From Bacteroidales bacterium UBA4347 (GTDB taxonomy: Bacteria > Bacteroidota > Bacteroidia > Bacteroidales > P3), in the NCBI GenBank assembly GCA_002394185.1, contig DGTB01000097.1, positions 1 through 10,455 of the forward strand: a stretch of DNA of 10,455 nt. The letters run 5' to 3'. Below are positions 1-5,383 of the stretch, piece after piece. The stretch's first letter is position 1. The number at the start of each line of letters is the position of its first letter. A program made the position numbers and the translations under genes. The notes under the pieces are model-generated. The model was not told the origin of the DNA and searched no databases. It was given only the letters and a program-made list of their open reading frames with translations.

Positions 1-1
1 G

Positions 2-34
2 AACAATATGTAAACAATATAAAAACAATATAAG
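2..34. repeat. 11-bp tandem repeat, three copies
   Basis: Three back-to-back 11-bp units are visible: AACAATATGTA (2-12), AACAATATAAA (13-23) and AACAATATAAG (24-34). The next bases begin AAC again and then run into the ACGGCCGT palindrome. The units are identical over the first eight bases and differ only in the last three. The array lies about 80 bp downstream of truB in noncoding AT-rich sequence. A period of 11 bp would put each unit on roughly the same DNA face, but no role is known. The array starts at the window edge, so more copies may exist outside. Confidence 0.75.
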
Positions 35-45
35 AACGGCCGTAT
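29..45 (+). repeat. 17-bp repeat, left copy (inverted partner at the right end)
   Basis: TATAAGAACGGCCGTAT occurs here on the plus strand and again, exactly, on the minus strand at 10439-10455. It contains the self-complementary octamer ACGGCCGT. Both copies are followed in their own direction by a G-rich tract (here containing CGGGTAGG), so the shared element is longer than 17 bp but degenerate. It is probably a dispersed intergenic repeat of this genome, possibly regulatory. No protein-binding role can be assigned from the sequence. Confidence 0.7.
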
Positions 46-114
46 CAGGGACGTTGCGGGTAGGTGTTTGCTACCGATAGGTATGTATGGATTAAGCTGT
101 TGTGTGGTAAATGG

Positions 115-999
115 TTACAGCTGCTCGAGGTGGGTTTTGACTTGGTCGAGCTGCAGGGCGTTGGCGATGGTGTAGGTGCCAACTTGTTCGCGCCGGAGGG
201 CGCTGAGGAAGGCTCCGGAGCCGAGGGCGAGGCCGAGGTCGCGGGCCAGGGAGCGGATGTAGGTGCCTTTGCCGCAATGGATGCGGAAGTCGGCCTGCGG
301 CAGGTGGATGGGGACTTCGCCGAGGGGGTGGTTGTAGAGGTTTTTGGCCGTGGGGTCTATGGGGGCTACCGGGGCATGGGTGTCTATGGGGCTTGTGCCT
401 TGGCGGAAGGCGGTGATTTCGAAGCTGTAGACGTTGACGGGTTTGGGCTGGATGGTCACCGTGGGGTCGTCGGTGCGGGCGTACTCATAGGCGCGTTGGC
501 CGGCGATTTTTACGGCGCTGAACATGGGCGGCACCTGGAGGATGGTGCCGGTGAACTGTTGCGCGGCAGCCTGCAGGGAGGCAAGGGTGATGTGCTCGTA
601 GGGATAGTATTGGTCCACAGGGCGCTCGAGGTCGTAGCAGGGTGTGGTGGCGCCGAAGACGAGGGTGCCGGTGTAGACCTTGTCGCCGTCCTGCAGGCGG
701 GGTATGTCCTTGGTGGCCTTGCCGATGCAGACGAGGAGCAGGCCTGTGGCCAGGGGGTCGAGGGTGCCGGCATGGCCTATCTTGAATTTTTTAAGGCCGC
801 CATTAATGGCGGCCGTCGCGCCGTTTGTGTCGCTTTGGCCGTAGGTTGCAGTGGTGGTCGTCGCGCCGTTATCGGCGCGTTGGCCGTAGAGGTTGCGCAC
901 TACGGCCTTGATTTTGTTCACCGCCTGGAAGGAGGTCCACTGGCGGGGTTTGTCGATGGGCAGGACTATTCCGGCCTGAAGCTGCTCGAAGGGGATCAT
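115..999 (-). CDS. truB: tRNA pseudouridine(55) synthase TruB
   Basis: TruB isomerises U55 in the T-loop of tRNAs to pseudouridine in the cytoplasm. The 294-residue product shows the family order: PIDKPRQWTSF near residues 14-24, GHAGTLDPLATG at 75-86 with D81 as the expected catalytic aspartate, the VPPMFSAVK segment near 156-164, and CGKGTYIRSLARDLG at 242-256. The ATG at 997-999 is chosen because it begins just before the first conserved motif and overlaps the uppP stop in a 4-bp ATGA, typical of translational coupling; the same frame is open far upstream but antisense to nothing conserved. Two stretches look like insertions relative to the usual family pattern: residues about 37-67, rich in Gly/Ala/Thr/Asn and holding two YGQ...NGAT copies, placed between the first motif and the catalytic motif; and about 200-232, Pro-rich, before the CGKGTYIR motif. 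Catalytic motifs are intact, so activity is expected. It is the last gene of the dnaN unit in this window. Confidence 0.95.
   Translation of the reverse strand: MIPFEQLQAGIVLPIDKPRQWTSFQAVNKIKAVVRNLYGQRADNGATTTTATYGQSDTNGATAAINGGLKKFKIGHAGTLDPLATGLLLVCIGKATKDIPRLQDGDKVYTGTLVFGATTPCYDLERPVDQYYPYEHITLASLQAAAQQFTGTILQVPPMFSAVKIAGQRAYEYARTDDPTVTIQPKPVNVYSFEITAFRQGTSPIDTHAPVAPIDPTAKNLYNHPLGEVPIHLPQADFRIHCGKGTYIRSLARDLGLALGSGAFLSALRREQVGTYTIANALQLDQVKTHLEQL
795..896 (-). repeat. palindrome, hairpin and direct repeat inside truB
   Basis: Within the truB insert, 795-814 is a perfect 20-bp palindrome (GGCCGCCATTAATGGCGGCC). Positions 862-879 form a perfect 7-bp stem with a 4-base loop (CGCGCCG-TTAT-CGGCGCG). 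Segments 811-849 and 856-896 are an imperfect direct repeat sharing GTCGCGCCGTT, TTGGCCGTAG and GGTTGC. In truB this encodes the Gly/Ala/Thr-rich loop with two YGQ...NGAT copies. It resembles a palindromic intergenic repeat that landed in frame in a coding gene, but the origin is inferred. Confidence 0.75.
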
Positions 1000-1808
1000 G
1001 CAAAGATGATGGCTGTCAGTCCGACAATGACGCAGTAGAGGGCGAACCAGATGAGTTTGCCTTTCTTCACGATGTTGATCATCCACTTGCATGCCAGGCA
1101 ACCGACGAGGAAGGCGGCCAGAAAACCTATGAGCGCCGCCACGGGGCTGATGCCGCTGAGCGAGGCGCTGACGCCGACCTCGGCCATGTCCTTCACGTCG
1201 AGCAGGGCTTCGCCCAGGATGGGGGGTATGACCATGAGGAAGGAGAACTGCGCAAGGCGTTCTTTTTTGTTGCCGAGGAGGAGTCCGGTGGCGATGGTGG
1301 AACCCGAGCGGGAGAGGCCGGGAAGCACGGCGAGGGCTTGGGCGATGCCGATGATGAAGGCGTGGAGGGGCGAGATGTTCTCGCGCTGGCGCGGTTTGGC
1401 CCAGTAGCTGAAGGCCAGCAGGGCGGCCGTGACGAGGAGGCAGATGCCTACCACGAGCAGTCCGCTGCCGAAGACGGCCTCGACTTTGTCCTTGAAGAAC
1501 AGGCCCACGATGCCAACGGGGATCATGGAGATGACGATGTTGACGGCATAGCGGGTGCCTTCGTTCCACTTCCACTTGAAGAGGTCGGTGAATATCCACA
1601 CGATTTCCTTCCAGAGAATGACCACGGTGCTGAGGACGGTGGCGATGTGGAGCAGCACGGTGAAAGCCAGCTGCCCCTCGCCGTCCTGCATGCCGAAGAG
1701 GGCCTGGCCGATGGCCAGATGGCCCGAGGAGGAGACGGGGAGGTATTCGGTGAGTCCCTGTATAATTCCGAGAATCAGCGCTTCGAACCAAGAGAGTGTC
1801 TCTGTCAT
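996..1808 (-). CDS. uppP: undecaprenyl-diphosphate phosphatase UppP (BacA family)
   Basis: UppP removes the terminal phosphate of undecaprenyl diphosphate at the inner membrane, recycling the lipid carrier for peptidoglycan and surface polysaccharide; the family also gives bacitracin resistance when overproduced. The 270-residue product has the normal family length. It carries both signature regions: GIIQGLTEYLPVSSSGH at residues 14-30 (with E21, S26, S27 and H30) and VLPGLSRSGST at 161-171 (with R167). Several hydrophobic segments follow the polytopic family pattern, for example about 87-104, 116-135, 223-240 and 253-270. The ATG at 1806-1808 lies 3 bp after the DUF3098 stop, and the TGA at 996-998 overlaps the truB start. 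Placement behind ftsX and DUF3098 matches the order seen in many Bacteroidales. Confidence 0.96.
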   Translation of the reverse strand: MTETLSWFEALILGIIQGLTEYLPVSSSGHLAIGQALFGMQDGEGQLAFTVLLHIATVLSTVVILWKEIVWIFTDLFKWKWNEGTRYAVNIVISMIPVGIVGLFFKDKVEAVFGSGLLVVGICLLVTAALLAFSYWAKPRQRENISPLHAFIIGIAQALAVLPGLSRSGSTIATGLLLGNKKERLAQFSFLMVIPPILGEALLDVKDMAEVGVSASLSGISPVAALIGFLAAFLVGCLACKWMINIVKKGKLIWFALYCVIVGLTAIIFA

Positions 1809-1811
1809 GGC

Positions 1812-2090
1812 TTATTGCTTTTTGCCTTTGTACATGATGGCGAGGATTTCGACCACGAAGCCCACGACGATAAGTATGGGTGCGACGACAAGGCGTCGGC
1901 TGTCGAACATGGCGGGGTTGAAGGTGTTGGGGTCGTCGCTGCCGCCGCCGCTGAGGAGTATGTAGCCCAGGACGAGGACGATGAGGCCGGCAATCATGAG
2001 GATGTAGTTGATGCGGCCGAAGGCAAACTGAAAGCGGTTGCTGTTTTCTTCTTGCTGGATAGCAGGTTTATTCTCCATGGATGGTTTCAT
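1812..2090 (-). CDS. DUF3098 family small membrane protein
   Basis: This is a 92-residue protein of unknown function that fits the DUF3098 family known next to ftsX and uppP in Bacteroidota. It has a polar N-terminus of about 25 residues, a first membrane helix at about 28-47 (NYILMIAGLIVLVLGYILL), a short loop with SGGGSDDPNTFNP, and a second helix at about 66-87 starting after FDSRRLVVAP, ending in a basic YKGKKQ tail. The start is taken at the ATG at 2088-2090, 17 bp after the ftsX stop; an in-frame ATG four codons later (2076-2078) is an alternative. The frame is open upstream but overlaps ftsX and encodes nothing plausible there. Conserved linkage suggests a role in division or envelope growth, but that is inference from context only. 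Confidence 0.88.
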   Translation of the reverse strand: MKPSMENKPAIQQEENSNRFQFAFGRINYILMIAGLIVLVLGYILLSGGGSDDPNTFNPAMFDSRRLVVAPILIVVGFVVEILAIMYKGKKQ

Positions 2091-2107
2091 TATTGTTTTC
2101 GTTGTTG

Positions 2108-2962
2108 TTAATTCTTGGCTATGTGGCGCCGCACGGTGATGGCTGTGGCGAGGTAGGTGATGAGTATGCCCACGAGGATGATGGCCACAGCGATAAGTCC
2201 GTACCAGACAAGGTGTTCGGTCTGAAGGAGGTCGATGCCGAACTGGTTGCCGAAGGCCCAGAGGGTGACGAACACCAGGCAGTCGGCGATGAGGCCGCCG
2301 ATGGCGCCATAGGCGATGCTGCGCAGGCGGAAGGGCCGCGCAATGAAGGACGATTTGGCACCGACGAGGCGCATGGTGGCGATGGTGTCGCGACTGCTGT
2401 AGAGGGCAATGCGGATGAGGCTGGAGATAAGCACGATGGTGATGACCAGCAGCAGGGCCACAAAGACGATGAGGAACCACGAGAGGCGATAGAAGATGTC
2501 GCGCAGTTCTCCGACGACGTTCTCCTGGTAGGCCACGCCGGTGACGCCTTCCTGCGCCCCCACCTCGGCGCAGAAGCGGTCGAGGGTCTCGGAGCTGTTG
2601 TCCGGCAGGAGGGCCACGTTGAAGTTGACCATCAGCGAGGGGTAGAGGGGATTGTAGCCTGCGAAGCCCACGAAGTCCTCGCCGAGGTCTTCGGCGAAGA
2701 TTTCAGCGGCTTTCTCCTTGGAGATGTAGTCGACGTGCTTGACGAAGTCCATCTTCTCCACACGGCCTTTGAGGGCGAGCGCGAGGGAGTCGGAGACGTC
2801 GGGCGAGAGGTCTACCTTGTAGGTGATACGCTCCTGTGCATCGTGTGTGAGGCGGTAGGAATGGTACTCGATGGTGAGCAGCAGCCCAAGCATAAAGAGC
2901 ACCAAGGAGATACCAAGAATGGTAGCTCCATGGGTGCCCCAGAGGTTGACTTTGTTTTTCAT
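2108..2962 (-). CDS. ftsX: cell division protein FtsX
   Basis: FtsX is the membrane subunit of the FtsEX complex, an ABC-type machine at the division septum that controls peptidoglycan hydrolases instead of transporting a substrate. The 284-residue product has the family topology: short cytoplasmic N-terminus, TM1 at about 13-31, a periplasmic domain to about residue 155, then TM2 (161-183), TM3 (216-237) and TM4 (252-275). The cytoplasmic loop segment DTIATMRLVGAKSSFIARPF at 192-211 matches the conserved FtsX/permease motif that contacts the ATPase. The partner ftsE is not in the window, which is common in Bacteroidota where the two are often unlinked. The start ATG is 6 bp after the dnaN stop, so co-transcription with dnaN is likely. 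Confidence 0.94.
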   Translation of the reverse strand: MKNKVNLWGTHGATILGISLVLFMLGLLLTIEYHSYRLTHDAQERITYKVDLSPDVSDSLALALKGRVEKMDFVKHVDYISKEKAAEIFAEDLGEDFVGFAGYNPLYPSLMVNFNVALLPDNSSETLDRFCAEVGAQEGVTGVAYQENVVGELRDIFYRLSWFLIVFVALLLVITIVLISSLIRIALYSSRDTIATMRLVGAKSSFIARPFRLRSIAYGAIGGLIADCLVFVTLWAFGNQFGIDLLQTEHLVWYGLIAVAIILVGILITYLATAITVRRHIAKN

Positions 2963-2968
2963 ATACTA

Positions 2969-4111
2969 TCAATTGGCCAGCATGACGGGCATGACAAGCA
3001 TGAGGATGTCGTCCTTTTTGTCGGAATCGTCTTCGCCGTAAGGGAATATGATACCCGCGCGCGAGGGGTGAGAGAGTTCAATGAGGACCTGCTCACTGTC
3101 GAGGTAGGAGATCATCTCGGTGAGGAATTTGGCGTTGAATCCGATGTCCATGGGGTCGCCCTCGTACTGGCAGGGGATGGTCTCGCGAGCGTTGTTCGAG
3201 AGCTCGAGATCTTCGGCGGAGATGTCGATGTGGTCGGCCGAGATGGAGAGGCGGACCTGACGGGTGGCCTCGGAGGCGAAGATGGAGACACGCTTGAGGG
3301 TGTTGAGGAACGACTGGCGGTCGAGGATGAGCTTGTTGGGGTTGTCCTTGGGGATGGCGGCCTCGTAGTTGGGGTAGCGGCCGTCGACCAGGCGGCAGAC
3401 GATGTAGAAGTTGTCGAAGGTGATAAAGAGGTTGGTGTTGTTGTATTCGATGGTGACGTCGCCCTCTTCCTTGCGTGCGGCGAGGATGTTCTTGACGATG
3501 ATGATGGGTTTCTTGGGGAGGATGAAGTTGGTGCTCTCGTCGGAGGTGACGTCCTTGCGGCGGTAGCGGACGAGCTTGTGTGCGTCGGTGGCCACGAAGG
3601 TGACGCCGTCGGGGGTCATCTCGCAGAAGATGCCGCTCATCTGCTGGTGCATCTCGTCGTTGGAGGTGGCGAAGACGGTTTTGTTGATGGCATTGACAAG
3701 GGCGGTGCTGCTCATTTCGATCTTGCTGGTGCTTTCGGCAACAGGCATGGTGGGATAGGTGGCAGCGTCCATGCCGGCGAGGCGGTACTGGCCCTGGCCG
3801 GAGACGATGTCGATGGAGAAGTTGCTGGGGTTGACGTCGAAGGTGAGGGGTACATCGTCGAAGGTTTTGAGGATATCGAGGAGCATTCTGGAGGGGACAG
3901 CGACCTCTTCAGGGTGCTCCATGCGGCCGGTCTCCACGGTCATGCGTGCCATGAGCGTGGTGGTGAGGTCGGTGGTTTTGATGGTGAGGTTGTTTTCTTC
4001 GAGATGGAAGTGGAAGCAACCGATAATGGGCATGGTGTTGCTGGAGGAGAGAACTCCGCTAAGGGACTGCAACTGCTTGTGTAACTGCTGGCTGTTGACG
4101 ATAAATTTCAT
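2969..4111 (-). CDS. dnaN: DNA polymerase III subunit beta (sliding clamp)
   Basis: DnaN forms the ring-shaped dimer that tethers polymerase III and repair proteins to DNA. The 380-residue product has the expected length and the three-domain layout. Recognisable pieces are MKFIVNSQQLHKQLQSLSGVL at the start, VFATSNDEMHQQMSGI near 146-161, FVATDAHKLVRYRR near 172-185, LVDGRYPNYEAAIP around 243-256, and a C-terminal LMLVMPVMLAN resembling the MPMRL-like tail that forms part of the protein-binding pocket. The ATG at 4109-4111 follows a good Bacteroidota promoter at 4147-4154, giving a leader of about 30 bases, and makes dnaN first gene of the unit dnaN-ftsX-DUF3098-uppP-truB. There is no dnaA neighbour, so this locus gives no sign of the classical dnaA-dnaN origin region. 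Confidence 0.97.
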   Translation of the reverse strand: MKFIVNSQQLHKQLQSLSGVLSSSNTMPIIGCFHFHLEENNLTIKTTDLTTTLMARMTVETGRMEHPEEVAVPSRMLLDILKTFDDVPLTFDVNPSNFSIDIVSGQGQYRLAGMDAATYPTMPVAESTSKIEMSSTALVNAINKTVFATSNDEMHQQMSGIFCEMTPDGVTFVATDAHKLVRYRRKDVTSDESTNFILPKKPIIIVKNILAARKEEGDVTIEYNNTNLFITFDNFYIVCRLVDGRYPNYEAAIPKDNPNKLILDRQSFLNTLKRVSIFASEATRQVRLSISADHIDISAEDLELSNNARETIPCQYEGDPMDIGFNAKFLTEMISYLDSEQVLIELSHPSRAGIIFPYGEDDSDKKDDILMLVMPVMLAN

Positions 4112-4146
4112 ATTCTCGGTGTTTTAAATTATTCGTATTTTGGATG

Positions 4147-4154
4147 CAAAGATA
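4147..4154 (-). promoter_or_regulatory. Bacteroidota-type -7 promoter element for dnaN
   Basis: On the minus strand the sequence reads TATCTTTG, an exact match to the TAnnTTTG consensus used by the Bacteroidota primary sigma factor. It lies in the 93-bp gap between the lipoprotein gene and dnaN, with the expected start of transcription about 30 bases before the dnaN ATG. A clear TTTG box at -33 is not present; the region 19-21 bp upstream is AT-rich. The neighbouring TTCG and following GCA match the same context at the promoter at 10345-10352. Confidence 0.7.
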
Positions 4155-4160
4155 CGAATA

Positions 4161-4196
4161 AAGTTTAAGGTTTAATGTCTAAGGCTTAAGGTTTTT
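4161..4196. repeat. short imperfect TAAGG repeats between dnaN and the lipoprotein gene
   Basis: The spacer reads as overlapping variants of one word: TTTAAGGTTTAA, TCTAAGGCTTAAGGTTT. The core TAAGG occurs three times (plus strand), with the spacing varying between about 8 and 16 bases. It sits directly upstream of the dnaN promoter core, occupying the -20 to -45 region. It may be a simple-sequence remnant, or sites for a regulator; no convincing transcription terminator for the upstream unit is seen here. Confidence 0.4.
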
Positions 4197-4204
4197 GTTA
4201 ACAT

Positions 4205-4603
4205 TTAATCAACAGAGACGGAGGTGAAGACTCCGACGGGGATGTTGTCGATGTCGTTCCAGTGGATGGAGCAATTGGCACGTGAGTATTGGTCGTCGAG
4301 GTAGAAGGTGCCGCGGATAGGGTCGTCGCGATAGATAAGACGGTCGGGGGCGTAGAGGATGACTACGTTGTGGTAGGTAACACCTTTGTCGGTGGTGTAG
4401 ACGCCGCCGAGACTGTCGGGGGTGGTGAGGGCCACGAGGTAGCCGTAGTCAGGCTTGACATAGGAGGCTGTGCACTCGCGGACGTCGACGACGGTGCCGC
4501 GGAAGTCGATTTCGTCGGTTTTGCTGCATGAGATGAGGCCCAGGATGGCTGCTATTGCCGGCAGGATGCCGGCGCTCCATTTAGAAAAGGCGAAGCGCTT
4601 CAT
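4205..4603 (-). CDS. predicted small lipoprotein, unknown function
   Basis: This 132-residue protein begins MKRFAFSK, followed by a hydrophobic stretch and the lipobox LISC with the acceptor cysteine at residue 26, so it should be a signal-peptidase-II lipoprotein. The mature start CSKTDEID has acidic residues shortly after the cysteine, which loosely resembles the acidic export signals that send Bacteroidota lipoproteins to the cell surface; this is suggestive only. The mature part of about 107 residues looks like a compact beta-rich domain with two further cysteines (in RECTAS and RANCSIHW), a YHNVVILYAPDRLIY segment and a C-terminal VGVFTSVSVD. I do not recognise a named family. The ATG at 4601-4603 is the only Met before the lipobox; it lies 23 bases inside the end of dapD in another frame, implying translational coupling. 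Confidence 0.8.
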   Translation of the reverse strand: MKRFAFSKWSAGILPAIAAILGLISCSKTDEIDFRGTVVDVRECTASYVKPDYGYLVALTTPDSLGGVYTTDKGVTYHNVVILYAPDRLIYRDDPIRGTFYLDDQYSRANCSIHWNDIDNIPVGVFTSVSVD

Positions 4604-5378
4604 TGAGTGATGTTTTTTTGTCGGTGGATTCTTTGCGTTGGCCGATGATGAGGGCGCAGGAGACGTTGTAGTCGCCGGCGGGGAAGTGCTTGGTGTAGCT
4701 GCCGGGGATGACGACGCTGCGCGGGGGCACATGGCCGATATGGGTGACGGGCTCGGGACCTGTGACGTCGATGATGTGCGAGGAGGCCGTGATGACAACG
4801 CCGGAGGCGAGGACGGCTTCGCGGCCGACGTGTGCGCCTTCAACGATGATGCAGCGCGAGCCGATAAAGGCGTTGTCCTCGATGATGACGGGGGCGGCCT
4901 GCACGGGTTCCAGCACGCCGCCGATGCCTACGCCGCCGGAGAGGTGGACGTTGGCGCCAATTTGGGCACAGGAACCCACGGTGGCCCAGGTGTCAACCAT
5001 GGTGCCGGAGTCGACATGGGCGCCAATGTTGACGTAGGAGGGCATGAGGACGACGTGGGGTGCGAGGTAGGCGCCGTAGCGTGCAACGGCGGGTGGAACG
5101 ACGCGGATGCCGCTCTGGGCGTAGTTGCGTTTGAGGGGGATCTTGTCGTGGTATTCGAAGGGACCGGCCTCGAGGGTCTGCATACCGCAGAGGGGAAAAT
5201 ACAGGAGTACGGCTTTCTTGACCCATTCGTTGACAGCCCAGGAGCCATCGTCGGAAGGCTGAGCTACACGTAGCTTGCCTTGGTCAAGCATGGCAATGGC
5301 TTCTTCAATGGCCTGGCGATATTCGGTTTCGTTGAGGAGCTCGCGATGCTCCCAAGCTTGTTCTATTTTTTCTTTCAT
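4581..5378 (-). CDS. dapD: 2,3,4,5-tetrahydropyridine-2,6-dicarboxylate N-succinyltransferase
   Basis: DapD transfers succinyl from succinyl-CoA to tetrahydrodipicolinate, a step of the succinylase route to meso-diaminopimelate and lysine, in the cytoplasm. The 265-residue product has the family layout: a helical N-terminal part (MKEKIEQAWEHRELLN...), then a left-handed beta-helix of hexapeptide repeats from about residue 110 to 215 (for example VNIGAHVDSGTMVDTWATVGSCAQIGANVHLSGGVGIGGVLEP and ALGREA-type turns near GAHVGREAVLASGVVI), and the closing CALIIGQRKESTDKKTSLNEALR typical of the Bacteroidota enzymes. The ATG at 5376-5378 lies 5 bp after the stop of the upstream secreted protein gene, with no promoter visible between them. 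It is therefore probably co-transcribed with two surface proteins and with the lipoprotein gene that overlaps its end, an unexpected setting for a biosynthetic enzyme. Confidence 0.96.
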   Translation of the reverse strand: MKEKIEQAWEHRELLNETEYRQAIEEAIAMLDQGKLRVAQPSDDGSWAVNEWVKKAVLLYFPLCGMQTLEAGPFEYHDKIPLKRNYAQSGIRVVPPAVARYGAYLAPHVVLMPSYVNIGAHVDSGTMVDTWATVGSCAQIGANVHLSGGVGIGGVLEPVQAAPVIIEDNAFIGSRCIIVEGAHVGREAVLASGVVITASSHIIDVTGPEPVTHIGHVPPRSVVIPGSYTKHFPAGDYNVSCALIIGQRKESTDKKTSLNEALRLF

Positions 5379-5383
5379 AACAA

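Noticed and set aside
59..75. Hairpin GGTAG-7-CTACC after truB as a terminator
   Set aside because: The stem is only 5 bp and no T run follows on the minus strand, so it does not support a terminator call.
64..1038. 324-codon plus-strand frame opposite truB
   Set aside because: It mirrors truB and has a Gly/Ala/Val-rich composition with no motifs; truB motifs are unambiguous on the other strand.
1000..1791. Extended N-terminus for truB
   Set aside because: The frame remains open but would overlap nearly all of uppP with an Arg/His/Pro-rich tail; the ATG at 997-999 gives the normal TruB start and an ATGA overlap.
2081..4084. Long open frame (667 codons) on the plus strand opposite ftsX and dnaN
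   Set aside because: It is antisense to two clearly conserved genes, and its translation is low-complexity Gly/Val/Asp/Glu-rich, as expected from the codon bias of the opposite strand.
4112..4204. Replication origin next to dnaN
   Set aside because: The gap is only 93 bp, with no cluster of DnaA boxes (TTATCCACA-like) and no dnaA gene beside it; its features are explained by a promoter and simple repeats.
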